NCBI RefSeq assembly: GCF_002434265.1
Contig: NZ_DJJS01000003.1
Span: 124,001-188,000 of the forward strand
From: Pseudomonas sp. UBA6562
GTDB lineage: Bacteria > Pseudomonadota > Gammaproteobacteria > Pseudomonadales > Pseudomonadaceae
Direction of reading: 5' to 3'
Length of the DNA: 64,000 nt
The notes under the pieces are model-generated. The model was given only the letters and a program-made list of their open reading frames with translations, did not search any database and was not told the origin of the DNA. The translations under genes and the position numbers were made by a program. Positions 25,335 to 34,341 of this stretch are shown piece after piece (the stretch's first letter is position 1; each line of letters begins with the position of its first letter).

Positions 25335-25826
25335 TCACTGCGGCTGGGTCAGGGGCGTGGCCGAAACCACCACGCCGTTGTTGTCGGCGTACAGGTATTC
25401 GCCCGGGTGGAACGTGACGCCTGCAAAGGCCACCACCACGTTGAGCTCGCCCACGCCGCGCTTGTCTGTTTTCAGCGGATGGCTGGCCAGGGCCTGGATG
25501 CCGACGTTGGTCTGCGCCAGAGCGTCGACGTCGCGTACGCAACCGTAGATCAGCAGGCCTTCCCAACCGTTCTGCGCGGCCTTGGCGGCGAGCATGTCGC
25601 CCAGCAGTGCGCGGCGCAGCGAACCGCCGCCGTCGACCACCAGCACCTTGCCCGTGCCGTCGAGCTCGACCTGCTCGCGGACCAGGGAATTGTCTTCGAA
25701 GCACTTGAGGGTGACGATCTGGCCGCCGAACGAATCGTGGCCGCCGAAGTTGCTGAACATGGGTTCGAGCACGCGCACCTGGTCGGGATAGGCATCGCAC
25801 AGGTCGGGGGTAAGGTAATGCTGCAT
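25335..25826 (-). CDS. rraA: RNase E activity regulator RraA
   Basis: A 163-residue protein of the RraA family, formerly misnamed MenG. In E. coli the RraA trimer binds RNase E and inhibits it. The family motifs are YLTPDLCDAYPDQV (N-terminus), GGHDSFGGQIVTLKCFEDNSLV, VVDGGGSLRRALLGDMLA and GWEGLLIYGCVRDVDAL. Length is as expected. A GGAGTG-type Shine-Dalgarno precedes ATG 25826. Some RraA-fold proteins are aldolases; with these motifs the RNase E regulator is the best call. Confidence 0.92.
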   Translation of the reverse strand: MQHYLTPDLCDAYPDQVRVLEPMFSNFGGHDSFGGQIVTLKCFEDNSLVREQVELDGTGKVLVVDGGGSLRRALLGDMLAAKAAQNGWEGLLIYGCVRDVDALAQTNVGIQALASHPLKTDKRGVGELNVVVAFAGVTFHPGEYLYADNNGVVVSATPLTQPQ

Positions 25827-25884
25827 GGCACACTCCTGTCGTCGGCAAGCAAAGTTAGGGGTCTTGCAGAATCGCCGGCCAAGG

Positions 25885-26892
25885 CTACACCGTGGAGGCG
25901 GCTTCGGTCACCCGTGGCGGTTCGAGTACCTGAGCCGCGCGCACGGCGTGCAGCGGATCGCGCAGCCAGGCTTCGACCAACGGCCATACCTGGGCCTGGG
26001 CCGCCTTGCTCACCAGCATGTCGATATGCCCGAACGCCTCGAAGCCCTGGGCCTTGTCCAGGCACAGGAACTGCCGGTGCGGCCCGCCCATCTGCTCCAG
26101 CAGGCGGCGGCAGGCCCAGGCCGGGTCGTTGAAGTCGCCCGCACCGGCCACCGCCAGTACCGGCACCTCCACCTGCGCCAGCCCCACCCACCAATCGTTG
26201 CCCTTCTCGCCGAAACGCCCGAACAGGCCGTGCCAACGCAGGGTTTCCAGGGCCAGGCCGATGGGTTCGTCTTCCGGACCGCGCTTGAGCCGCGAACCCG
26301 ACAACTGGGCGAAGCGGCGCAGCGCGAGGCGTGCGATCCATACCAGCGGCGGCACCTTCAGCGCCCAGTGGGCACGGCTGACCTGGGTGCCGAACAAGGC
26401 CACGCTGGCCACCTGCTCGGCGGGCAGGTAGCCGCCGCCCAAGGCGGCGGCCAATGTGGTGCCACCCAGGGAATGGCCGATCCAGTGCGGCGCACGCCCG
26501 GCCTTCTCGGCGACGAACGCCGCGATCAACGGCAAGTCCTCCCGGGCGTAGTCGGCCACGCGGTTGCCGCGCCACTGACGATTGCGCGGCGACAACCCAT
26601 GGCCGCGCATCTCGGGGATCCACACGTCGAACCCGGCCCGCGCCAGAAACGCGCCGAGGCCCAGGCCCTTGGGCGAAAACCAGAAGCGGCGGTTGGAAAA
26701 GCTGCCGTGCAGGAGGATCACCGGCACCCCGTGGGGCGCGGCCTGCTCGACGCGGCCGAGGCGCGTCACCGCCAGCTCGACGCTAGGGTCGGCAGCCTTG
26801 CCGGCTTTGATACGGTAGACGTCTTCACTGAGATCGCCGCGTCGCTCGGCACTGAGCAAGGCGACGGGAAAGAGAGCACTGCTGCTTTGCAT
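25885..26892 (-). CDS. Alpha/beta hydrolase
   Basis: A 335-residue hydrolase with lipase/esterase-like features: oxyanion segment VILLHGSFSNRRFW, nucleophile elbow WIGHSLGGTTLAAAL (Ser about 155), an acid in VAGAGDFNDPAW and catalytic-type His in FGHIDMLVSK near 300. No signal peptide. Start 26892 (MQSSSALFPVALLS) is chosen; the open frame runs back into ppsA to 27054 but that part is not conserved-looking. Downstream of ppsA on the same strand. Substrate unknown, perhaps lipid or polyester. Confidence 0.8.
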   Translation of the reverse strand: MQSSSALFPVALLSAERRGDLSEDVYRIKAGKAADPSVELAVTRLGRVEQAAPHGVPVILLHGSFSNRRFWFSPKGLGLGAFLARAGFDVWIPEMRGHGLSPRNRQWRGNRVADYAREDLPLIAAFVAEKAGRAPHWIGHSLGGTTLAAALGGGYLPAEQVASVALFGTQVSRAHWALKVPPLVWIARLALRRFAQLSGSRLKRGPEDEPIGLALETLRWHGLFGRFGEKGNDWWVGLAQVEVPVLAVAGAGDFNDPAWACRRLLEQMGGPHRQFLCLDKAQGFEAFGHIDMLVSKAAQAQVWPLVEAWLRDPLHAVRAAQVLEPPRVTEAASTV

Positions 26893-27028
26893 GGAATCTG
26901 GCGCACGAAAAAACGGCGAGTATAAATGCACGGCGGGCGAGGCCCAATGCCAATCGACGTCGGCATCGGAACTCGCCCGCAGCGCAAGGCGAAAGTCCGG
27001 GCGGGCCGTGGCCCGTCCGGCGGGCGGA

Positions 27029-29404
27029 TCAGTCGCCGACCTGCTCTTCGGCAAGGAAGAACCAGGTTTCCAACACCGAATCGGGGTTGAGCGACACGCT
27101 TTCGATGCCCTGTTCCATCAGCCACTTGGCCAGGTCCGGGTGATCGGACGGGCCCTGACCGCAGATGCCGATGTACTTGCCGGCCTTGTTGCACGCGGCG
27201 ATGGCGTTGGCCAGCAGCTTCTTCACCGCAGGATTCCGCTCGTCGAACAGGTGGGCGATGATCCCCGAGTCGCGGTCCAGGCCCAGGGTCAGCTGGGTCA
27301 GGTCGTTCGAGCCGATGGAGAAGCCGTCGAAATACTCGAGGAACTCTTCGGCCAGAATGGCGTTGGACGGCAGTTCGCACATCATGATCACGCGCAGGCC
27401 GTTGTCGCCGCGGGCCAGGCCGTTCTCGGCGAGCAGTTCGACCACCTGGCTGGCTTCGCCCAGGGTGCGCACGAACGGCACCATGATCTCGACGTTGGTC
27501 AGGCCCATCACGTCGCGCACGTGCTTGAGCGCACGGCATTCCAGTTCGAAGCAATCGCGGAACGACTCGCTGATGTAGCGCGAGGCACCGCGGAAGCCCA
27601 GCATCGGGTTTTCTTCTTCCGGCTCATAGAGCTTGCCGCCGATCAGGTTGGCGTACTCGTTGGACTTGAAGTCCGACAGGCGCACGATGACCTTTTTCGG
27701 GTAGAAGGCGGCGGCCAGGGTGCTGATGCCCTCGACCAGCTTCTCGACGTAGAAGCCGACCGGGTCGCTGTAGCCGGCCACGCGTTTGTCGACGCTGTCC
27801 TTGAGCTCGGGCGGCAGGCTGTCGTAGTTGAGCAGCGCCTTGGGATGCACGCCGATCATGCGATTGATGATGAACTCCAGGCGCGCCAGGCCCACACCTT
27901 CGTTGGGCAGTTGCGCGAAGTCGAAGGCGCGGTCGGGGTTGCCCACGTTCATCATGATCTTGAACGGCAGTTCGGGCATGGCGTCGACCGAATTCTGCCG
28001 CACGTCGAAGCCCAGTTCGCCCTCGAAGATGAAACCGGTGTCGCCCTCGGCGCACGACACGGTGACGCCCTGGCCGTCCTTGAGCAGTTGCGTGGCGTTG
28101 CCACAGCCGACCACCGCCGGAATGCCCAGCTCGCGGGCGATGATCGCAGCGTGGCAAGTACGCCCGCCACGGTTGGTGACGATGGCGCTGGCGCGCTTCA
28201 TCACCGGTTCCCAGTCCGGGTCGGTCATGTCCGAAACCAGCACGTCGCCGGGTTGGACCTTGTCCATTTCCGAAACGTCCTTGATCACGCGGACCTTGCC
28301 GGCGCCGATGCGCTGGCCGATGGCACGGCCTTCCACCAGCACCGTGCCCTTTTCCTTGAGCAGGTAGCGCTCCATGACGTTGGCGCTGGCACGGCTTTTC
28401 ACCGTTTCCGGGCGTGCCTGGACGATGTACAGCTGGCCGTCGTCGCCGTCCTTGGCCCACTCGATGTCCATGGGGCGCTGGTAGTGCTGCTCGATGATCA
28501 TCGCCTGCTTGGCCAGCTCGGCCACTTCGGCGTCGGTCAGGCAGAAACGCGCGCGCTCGGCACGGTCGACGTCGACGGTCTTGACCGAACGACCGGCCTT
28601 GGCCTCGTCGCCGTAGACCATCTTGATCGCCTTGCTGCCCAGGTTGCGGCGCAGGATGGCCGGGCGGCCGGCCTGCAGGGTGTGCTTGTGCACGTAGAAT
28701 TCGTCGGGGTTGACCGCGCCCTGGACCACGGTCTCGCCCAGGCCGTAGGCGCCGGTGATGAACACCACGTCGCGGAAGCCCGATTCGGTGTCGAGAGTGA
28801 ACATGACGCCGGCGGTGCCGGTTTCCGAACGCACCATGCGCTGCACGCCGGCGGACAGGGCGACCAGTTTGTGGTCGAAGCCCTGGTGCACGCGGTAGGC
28901 GATGGCGCGGTCGTTGAACAGCGAGGCGAAGACTTCCTTGGCCGCGCGGATCACGTTGTCGACGCCGCGGATGTTGAGGAAGGTTTCCTGCTGGCCGGCG
29001 AAGGACGCGTCGGGCAGGTCTTCAGCGGTGGCCGAGGAGCGCACGGCCACGGCCATGTTGTCGTTGCCCTGGGCCATTTCGGCGAAGGCGGTGCGGATTT
29101 CGCTGTCCAGGCGCGCTGGGAACTCGGCGTCCATGACCCATTGGCGGATTTGCGCACCGGTCTGGGTCAGGGCAGCGATGTCGTCCACGTCCAGCGCGTC
29201 GAGGGCGGCATGGATGCGTTCGTTCAGGCCGCTCTGCTCGAGGAAGTCGCGGTACGCCTGAGCCGTAGTAGCAAAGCCGCCAGGCACGGAAACGCCGGCG
29301 CCTGCGAGGTTGCTGATCATCTCGCCCAGGGAGGCGTTCTTGCCCCCTACGTGCTCCACATCATGGACGCCGAGCTTATCGAGGGAAACTACGTACTCTA
29401 CCAA
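27029..29404 (-). CDS. ppsA: Phosphoenolpyruvate synthase
   Basis: A 791-residue gluconeogenic enzyme: pyruvate + ATP + water to PEP + AMP + phosphate. The N-terminal PPDK ATP-grasp domain (about 15-345) starts VSLDKLGVHDVEHVGGKNASLGEM. The swivelling phosphohistidine domain contains GGRTCHAAIIARELGIP, with the catalytic His near residue 418. The C-terminal PEP/pyruvate barrel (about 485-785) contains LARLEFIINR, MLGFRGASRY, FSIGSNDLTQLTLG and GICGQGPSDHPD. It is divergent from ppsR, which switches PpsA by phosphorylation; the 180-nt gap holds both promoters. Confidence 0.97.
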   Translation of the reverse strand: MVEYVVSLDKLGVHDVEHVGGKNASLGEMISNLAGAGVSVPGGFATTAQAYRDFLEQSGLNERIHAALDALDVDDIAALTQTGAQIRQWVMDAEFPARLDSEIRTAFAEMAQGNDNMAVAVRSSATAEDLPDASFAGQQETFLNIRGVDNVIRAAKEVFASLFNDRAIAYRVHQGFDHKLVALSAGVQRMVRSETGTAGVMFTLDTESGFRDVVFITGAYGLGETVVQGAVNPDEFYVHKHTLQAGRPAILRRNLGSKAIKMVYGDEAKAGRSVKTVDVDRAERARFCLTDAEVAELAKQAMIIEQHYQRPMDIEWAKDGDDGQLYIVQARPETVKSRASANVMERYLLKEKGTVLVEGRAIGQRIGAGKVRVIKDVSEMDKVQPGDVLVSDMTDPDWEPVMKRASAIVTNRGGRTCHAAIIARELGIPAVVGCGNATQLLKDGQGVTVSCAEGDTGFIFEGELGFDVRQNSVDAMPELPFKIMMNVGNPDRAFDFAQLPNEGVGLARLEFIINRMIGVHPKALLNYDSLPPELKDSVDKRVAGYSDPVGFYVEKLVEGISTLAAAFYPKKVIVRLSDFKSNEYANLIGGKLYEPEEENPMLGFRGASRYISESFRDCFELECRALKHVRDVMGLTNVEIMVPFVRTLGEASQVVELLAENGLARGDNGLRVIMMCELPSNAILAEEFLEYFDGFSIGSNDLTQLTLGLDRDSGIIAHLFDERNPAVKKLLANAIAACNKAGKYIGICGQGPSDHPDLAKWLMEQGIESVSLNPDSVLETWFFLAEEQVGD

Positions 29405-29584
29405 GGTGATCTCTCCACTAACGGTGTTTGGGAAAAGCTCAAAGAGGCGCCGCCAGTCGCTTGCAACTGGCCCGGGCGCTTGTGGCCTGGACTTGCAAAA
29501 TGAGTAAGAATGCCGGACATCGTGTTCGGCGAACCGAACCTACCATATCCGCACACATTCAGCAGCTTAAGGCTCCAGGCGCTC

Positions 29585-30403
29585 ATGAAACGAACCGCGT
29601 TCTTCATTTCCGACGGTACCGGCATCACGGCTGAAACCCTGGGGCAAAGCCTGCTGGCTCAGTTCGATACTATCCCTTTCAACAAATTTACCCGTCCTTA
29701 TATCGACACCCCCGACAAAGCCCGCGCCATGGTCCAGCAAATAAACCTGGCCGCCGAGCGCGACGGCATGCGCCCGATCATTTTCGACACGATCGTCAAC
29801 CAGGACATCCGCGAGATCCTGGCGACGTCCAACGGCTTCATGATCGACATCTTTTCCTCGTTCCTCTCGCCCCTGGAACAGGAGCTCACCGCGCACTCGT
29901 CGTATTCGGTGGGCAAGTCGCATTCGATTGGCGGCAACTCCAACTACATGGAGCGCATCGAAGCGGTGAACTTCGCGCTGGACAACGACGACGGCGCACG
30001 CACGCACTATTACGACAAGGCCGACCTGATCCTGGTCGGGGTGTCGCGCTGCGGCAAGACACCCACCTGCCTCTATATGGCCATGCAGTTCGGCATTCGC
30101 GCGGCCAACTATCCGTTCACCGAAGACGACATGGAACGCCTGCAACTGCCGGCGGTGCTGAAGAAGCACCACAGCAAGCTGTTCGGCCTGACCATCGACG
30201 CCGACCGCTTGACCGCGATTCGCCACGAGCGCAAACCCAACAGCCGTTATTCGAGCTTCGCGCAGTGCGAGTTCGAAGTGCGTGAGGTGGAGGGGCTGTT
30301 CCGCCGCGAGAACATCGCCCATATCAACTCCACGCACTTCTCGGTCGAGGAGATCTCGGCCAAGATCCTGGTGGAAAAAGGCGTCGAACGGCGCTTCAAG
30401 TAA
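29585..30403 (+). CDS. ppsR: PEP synthase regulatory protein (kinase/pyrophosphorylase)
   Basis: A 272-residue DUF299-family bifunctional protein that inactivates PpsA by ADP-dependent threonine phosphorylation and reactivates it by Pi-dependent dephosphorylation. It has the family N-terminus KRTAFFISDGTGITAETLGQSLL and the P-loop LVGVSRCGKTPTCLYMA (about 150-166). ATG 29585 is the family start; the frame is open to 29510 without conservation. Its divergence from ppsA supports the assignment. Confidence 0.95.
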   Translation: MKRTAFFISDGTGITAETLGQSLLAQFDTIPFNKFTRPYIDTPDKARAMVQQINLAAERDGMRPIIFDTIVNQDIREILATSNGFMIDIFSSFLSPLEQELTAHSSYSVGKSHSIGGNSNYMERIEAVNFALDNDDGARTHYYDKADLILVGVSRCGKTPTCLYMAMQFGIRAANYPFTEDDMERLQLPAVLKKHHSKLFGLTIDADRLTAIRHERKPNSRYSSFAQCEFEVREVEGLFRRENIAHINSTHFSVEEISAKILVEKGVERRFK

Positions 30404-30519
30404 CCTGCGCCAGACGCCACGGCGCCCTCCTCTGCCCGACCATGCTTGCGCGGCGCAAACCGCCACAGCGCAGCGTATGTCGGCGCGCTGACCGCTCGGT
30501 CACGAAGCGTAAAAAAACC

Positions 30520-30546
30520 TCAATAAAATGTCACACATGCCGATAG
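30520..30546 (+). promoter_or_regulatory. Sigma-28 (FliA) promoter of the aerotaxis receptor gene
   Basis: TCAA (30520-30523), 15 nt, then GCCGATAG (30539-30546) match the pseudomonad FliA consensus (TCAA then GCCGATA). The element ends 28 nt before ATG 30575. It puts the receptor in the late flagellar and chemotaxis regulon, as for most MCP genes. Confidence 0.8.
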
Positions 30547-30574
30547 CGGGGGAAACCTCGCGGAATGAGCTGAC

Positions 30575-32140
30575 ATGCGCAACAACCAACCGATCACCCA
30601 GAGAGAACGGACTTTCCCTGCACAGCAGCGGTTGATTTCCACCACCAACGCCAAGGGCGTGATCACCTACTGCAACGACGCCTTCGTCGAAATCAGTGGC
30701 TTCGCCCACGACCAGCTCATCGGGGCGCCGCATAACCTGGTGCGCCATCCGGACGTGCCCACCGCCGTGTTCGCGCACATGTGGCAGACCCTCAAGCAGG
30801 GCCTGCCGTGGATGGGCATCGTCAAGAACCGCTGCCAGAACGGCGACTTCTATTGGGTCAACGCCTACGTCACGCCCATCTTCGAGAACAACCAGGTGGT
30901 GGGCTACGAGTCGGTGCGCATCAAACCCAGCGCCGAGCAGGTACGCCGGGCCGAGGCGCTGTACCAGCGCCTGAACCAGGGCAAGAGCGCCGTACCGCGC
31001 CGCGATACCTGGGTGCCGGTGGTGCAGGCTTGGCTGCCGTTCATCCTCATCAGCCAGATCGGTTTCGTCATCGGTTCGCTGTTGGGCCATGGCGCAGGCT
31101 TCGCCCTCGCCGCCGTGCTCTCGGTACCGCTCGGCCTGATTGGCCTGAGCTGGCAGCAGCGCGGCCTCAAACGCTTGTTGCGCCTGGCCGAGCAAACCAC
31201 CTCCGATCCCTTGATCGCACAGATGTATACCGACAGCCGCGGTGTGCAGGCGCGCCTGGAAATGGCCATGCTCAGCCAGGATGCGCGCATGAAGACCTGC
31301 CTGACCCGTTTGCAGGACAGCGCCGAGCACCTGAGCGACCAGGCGCGCCAGTCCGACACCCTGGCGCACCAGAGTTCTGCGGGGCTGGAACGTCAACGTG
31401 TGGAAACCGAACAGGTCGCGGCCGCCGTCAACCAGATGGCCAGCACCACCCAGGAAGTCGCCAGCCACGTGCAGCGCACCGCCGACGCCACGCAGCAGGC
31501 CAATCGCCTGACCAGCCAGGGCCGTACCATCGCCGGCGAAACCCGCGAAGCCATCGAGCGCCTGTCGAGCGCCGTAGGCGAAACCGGCCGTACGGTTACG
31601 CAATTGGCCCAGGACAGTAACGAGATCGGCGGCGTGGTCGATGTGATCAAAGGCATCGCCGACCAGACCAACCTGCTGGCCTTGAACGCCGCCATCGAAG
31701 CGGCGCGCGCGGGGGAAATGGGCCGTGGCTTTGCCGTGGTGGCCGACGAGGTGCGCCAGTTGGCACAGCGGACAGCCGAGTCCACCGGGCAGATCCATGG
31801 GTTGATCGCCAAATTGCAGCAGACCGCCAGCAACGCCGTGCAGACCATGGAAAGCGGCCATCGCCAGGCTCAGGAAGGCGTCGAGCGGGTCATGCAGGCC
31901 GATGAAGCCCTGGTCGGTATCAGCGAGGCGGTGGCCAACATCACTGACATGACCACGCAGATCGCCGCCGCCACCGAAGAGCAGACCGCCGTGGCCGACG
32001 AGATCAGCCGCAACATCAGCACCATCGCCGACCTGGCCGACGAAACCTCCGGCCAGGCCCAGCGTTCGGCGTTGCTCAGCGAAGAGCTGACCACCACGGC
32101 AGGCACCCAATACTCGCTGGTCGAGCGCTTCAACCGCTAA
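30575..32140 (+). CDS. aer: PAS-domain methyl-accepting chemotaxis protein, aerotaxis receptor Aer
   Basis: A 521-residue receptor that senses redox/energy state through a PAS-bound FAD (known for Aer) and signals to CheA/CheW. PAS domain (about 15-125: LISTTNAKGVITYCNDAFVEISGF, NLVRHPDVP, WMGIVKNRCQNGDFYWVNAYVTP); two close membrane helices (about 148-190); and the MCP signalling domain (about 250-510) with tip IKGIADQTNLLALNAAIEAARAGEMGRGFAVVADEVRQLA. Length equals P. aeruginosa Aer. It has a FliA promoter upstream. Its coupling partner CheW and kinase CheA are encoded later in this window. Confidence 0.92.
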   Translation: MRNNQPITQRERTFPAQQRLISTTNAKGVITYCNDAFVEISGFAHDQLIGAPHNLVRHPDVPTAVFAHMWQTLKQGLPWMGIVKNRCQNGDFYWVNAYVTPIFENNQVVGYESVRIKPSAEQVRRAEALYQRLNQGKSAVPRRDTWVPVVQAWLPFILISQIGFVIGSLLGHGAGFALAAVLSVPLGLIGLSWQQRGLKRLLRLAEQTTSDPLIAQMYTDSRGVQARLEMAMLSQDARMKTCLTRLQDSAEHLSDQARQSDTLAHQSSAGLERQRVETEQVAAAVNQMASTTQEVASHVQRTADATQQANRLTSQGRTIAGETREAIERLSSAVGETGRTVTQLAQDSNEIGGVVDVIKGIADQTNLLALNAAIEAARAGEMGRGFAVVADEVRQLAQRTAESTGQIHGLIAKLQQTASNAVQTMESGHRQAQEGVERVMQADEALVGISEAVANITDMTTQIAAATEEQTAVADEISRNISTIADLADETSGQAQRSALLSEELTTTAGTQYSLVERFNR

Positions 32141-32148
32141 GCGATCCT

Positions 32149-32168
32149 GGCCCTGCGCAAGCGGGGCC
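32149..32168. terminator. Hairpin between convergent aer and pseudouridine synthase genes
   Basis: GGCCCTGC (32149-32156) and GCGGGGCC (32161-32168) form an 8-bp stem with one T-G pair and a GCAA tetraloop. It is followed by only two T, so it is a plausible but weak terminator. Confidence 0.5.
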
Positions 32169-32180
32169 TTGGCGCATGCC

Positions 32181-33065
32181 TCACCAATCGAGCACGATCC
32201 GGCTCTGGAAGCGCCGCTCGCCGGCACCGAGCGGATCGTCGAAACGCAAGGTATGGGCCAGCAGCTTCAGCGGTTGCCCATGGTCGTCCTGATCGTCGCT
32301 CAGGTGCGGATAGAAAGGATCGTGCCGAATCGGCGCACCCAGCGCTGCCATGTGCACGCGCAGCTGATGCGTCTTGCCGGTCACCGGCGACAAGCCGTAG
32401 CGCCACCACTCACCTTTGCGCTCAAGCACTTGGGCATGGGTTTCGCTGTTGGCAGCACCGGGCACCTCGTGCATGCGGAAAAATGGCTCTCCATGCTCCA
32501 GACGGCTGCGGTGCACCAGCGGAAACTCGCGTTCGGGCAGGGCCGCAGCGATCGCCTGATAACCCTTGTCGATGCGCCGCTCCGGGAACAGGCGCTGGTA
32601 CAGGCCACGGCTCTCGGGGTTGGCGGAGAACAACACCAGCCCGGCGGTGTGCCGGTCGATGCGGTGCAATGGCACCAGGTGCGGATTGTCGAGGCGGCGG
32701 ATGAGCCGCCGCAACAGGGTTTGCTCGACGTATTCGCCCGACGGCGTGACGGGCAGGAAATGCGGTTTGTCGGCCACCACCAGGTGTTCGTCCTGAAACA
32801 GGATGTGCTCCTGCACGGGAATCGGTTTTTCTTCCGGGACTTCGCGAAAATAGTGGACGCGCAAGCCGCGGCGGTAGCCATGGTCGACCGCCAGCGGTTG
32901 GCCCTGCGCATCCAGCACACGGCCGCGAGCGAAACGATCGAGCCACTGCTCGCGGCCAATGGCCTTGAAGCGCTCGCACAGGCAATCGAGCACGGTGGCC
33001 CAGTTGCCAGGCGGCAGGCAGAAGGTGCTGGCCTGCACGCGGGCCGGATCGAAAGAAGACGTCAT
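32181..33065 (-). CDS. RluA-type pseudouridine synthase
   Basis: A 294-residue enzyme converting uridine to pseudouridine in RNA. The catalytic aspartate is D137 in PLHRIDRHTAGLVLFS; other family motifs are VVADKPHFLPVTPSG and GKTHQLRVHMAALGAPIRHDPFYP near the C-terminus. No S4 domain is evident, and the first 80 residues are divergent, as in RluA-like proteins of unknown target. Start 33065 (MTSSFDPARV). It lies 49 nt after a small gene with a LexA-box promoter, so it may be part of an SOS-controlled unit. RNA substrate unknown. Confidence 0.85.
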   Translation of the reverse strand: MTSSFDPARVQASTFCLPPGNWATVLDCLCERFKAIGREQWLDRFARGRVLDAQGQPLAVDHGYRRGLRVHYFREVPEEKPIPVQEHILFQDEHLVVADKPHFLPVTPSGEYVEQTLLRRLIRRLDNPHLVPLHRIDRHTAGLVLFSANPESRGLYQRLFPERRIDKGYQAIAAALPEREFPLVHRSRLEHGEPFFRMHEVPGAANSETHAQVLERKGEWWRYGLSPVTGKTHQLRVHMAALGAPIRHDPFYPHLSDDQDDHGQPLKLLAHTLRFDDPLGAGERRFQSRIVLDW

Positions 33066-33114
33066 GACAAGTGCCCGTGGTTCAAAGGCGGCATTATCGG
33101 CCAGGCCGCGCGCT

Positions 33115-33423
33115 TCAACCAGCCTCGTCGATAGGCTCGCAGCGTGCCTTGAGCCAGCGCAGCACCTGCACCGGCTCCCAGCGTGTCGGGTCGTACAGCG
33201 CATAGGCCAGGCCCTGGTAACCGACCACATCCAGCGCGCGGTGGTAGCCCGCGCGTTGGAAAAGCGCTTCGACTTCGGCAAAGCAGGTGTTGAAGTGGGT
33301 CTTGCCGAAGGGCGTGCGCTCGTCGAGCACCAGGCCATCGACGTGCAGCGCCAAGGCCGCGTCGCTGACCTGCTCGACCGGCATGCGGTTGACGCTGGAT
33401 TTGAGTTGCTCGACGTTGAGCAT
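33115..33423 (-). CDS. Small uncharacterised protein behind a LexA-type promoter
   Basis: A 102-residue cytoplasmic protein (MLNVEQLKSSVNRMPVEQVSDA...). I do not recognise a domain. It has an HVDGLVLDERTPFGKTHFN segment, a single Cys at 47 and a second at 95, and no membrane segment. ATG 33423 follows a weak AGGTGG ribosome site; the promoter and LexA box lie directly upstream. The pseudouridine synthase gene starts 49 nt later on the same strand. Possible SOS-induced function; homologue identity not established. Confidence 0.75.
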   Translation of the reverse strand: MLNVEQLKSSVNRMPVEQVSDAALALHVDGLVLDERTPFGKTHFNTCFAEVEALFQRAGYHRALDVVGYQGLAYALYDPTRWEPVQVLRWLKARCEPIDEAG

Positions 33424-33437
33424 GGGCCACCTGAATA

Positions 33438-33480
33438 CTGTATTTCCATACAGCATACGAAGGCGGCCCTGCGCCGTCAA
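33438..33480 (-). promoter_or_regulatory. LexA box overlapping a sigma-70 promoter
   Basis: On the minus strand, TTGACG (33480-33475) and TATGCT (33457-33452) are separated by exactly 17 nt. The 16-bp CTGTATGGAAATACAG at 33453-33438 fits the LexA consensus CTGT-N8-ACAG with the A/T-rich core and overlaps the end of the -10 and the start point. It is 14 nt from ATG 33423. Repression by LexA and induction by DNA damage are predicted. Confidence 0.82.
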
Positions 33481-33725
33481 TCGCCGGGCTGTGCGAGGAA
33501 GGCCACCACCTGCTCGGTATCGAACGGCCAGTCCAGCTCGGCGCCCGTATCCACGCGGCGTAGCACCGGTATGCGCAAGGCCAGGCGTTGGCAATCGAGC
33601 GGAGGGTCGGCGATGTCGATCAGCTCTACCATCAGGCCATGGTCCACCAATGGCATGAGCATGGCTTCGGCGACTTCGCACAGATGGCACCCAAGGGTGC
33701 CGAACAACTGGCATTCCGGGAGCAT
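33477..33725 (-). CDS. Glutaredoxin-like family protein
   Basis: An 82-residue thioredoxin-fold protein (DUF836/glutaredoxin family). The redox motif is C13-H-L-C16 in LFGTLGCHLCEVAEAM; the cis-Pro region is RIPVLRRVDTGAELDWPF. ATG 33725 is chosen as the family start; upstream in-frame codons to 33998 are intergenic. The stop codon overlaps the -35 box of the LexA-controlled promoter that follows. Partner or substrate unknown. Confidence 0.85.
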   Translation of the reverse strand: MLPECQLFGTLGCHLCEVAEAMLMPLVDHGLMVELIDIADPPLDCQRLALRIPVLRRVDTGAELDWPFDTEQVVAFLAQPGD

Positions 33726-34016
33726 GGGAGATTCCTGCCTGTAAGGGGATCGAGCGTCCAGTCTAGAACTGCGCAGGCCACCTTGCACCTGCGCCGCGTC
33801 AGAGTTGAGGCCTAGAGCGATCGAAGCCGCAGCGACCCCGCCTCCTTTACCTTGGAGCCAATGCTTGCAAATCGGCACTTCTCCCATTCGAATCCACGCT
33901 ACGCTCTCAAATCGCGCTGGCTCACCCAGCAGAAACCACCATCCGCTACAGGCACTGAACCTTCCGACACAACGGTTACTCGAAATAGCCACGAACACTT
34001 ACCAGGGAGAGCCAAC

Positions 34017-34331
34017 ATGGCTAGCAACTCGGCAAAGACTGCACAGGACATCCTCGCGGCTGACTTCCAGGCACTGGTGCGCGACACCGAAAAACTATTG
34101 GCAGATACCGCCAACCTGGCAGGCGAGCAGGCCGACGAATTGCGCGAGCAGGTCCGCACACGCTTGCTGCAAGCCCGTGACAGCCTGCAACAAACTCAGG
34201 ATGCAGTGCGCGAGCGCAGCCAGGAAGCCCGCGACAGCGTTGAGCTGTACGTGCTGGAAAAACCCTGGCATGCCGTAGGCATCGCTGCCGGTGTGGGCTT
34301 GTTGATCGGCCTGTTGGCCAACCGCCGCTGA
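34017..34331 (+). CDS. YqjD/ElaB-type membrane-anchored ribosome-binding protein (DUF883)
   Basis: A 104-residue protein: a long charged helical region (about 1-80, SAKTAQDILAADFQALVRDTEKLL...) ending in one membrane helix (about 83-101, AVGIAAGVGLLIGLLANRR). The family localises ribosomes to the inner membrane in stationary phase in E. coli (YqjD, ElaB). ATG 34017 has AGGGAGAG upstream. It begins a three-gene operon with YqjE-like and YqjK-like proteins, the same order as in enterobacteria. It is probably general-stress controlled; the promoter was not defined. Confidence 0.87.
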   Translation: MASNSAKTAQDILAADFQALVRDTEKLLADTANLAGEQADELREQVRTRLLQARDSLQQTQDAVRERSQEARDSVELYVLEKPWHAVGIAAGVGLLIGLLANRR

Positions 34332-34341
34332 GGAATAGTTC

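Noticed and set aside
26891..29503. 870-codon open frame on the plus strand opposite ppsA
   Set aside because: Antisense shadow of a well-supported gene in GC-rich DNA; composition is low-complexity His/Gly/Val/Asp and matches no family.
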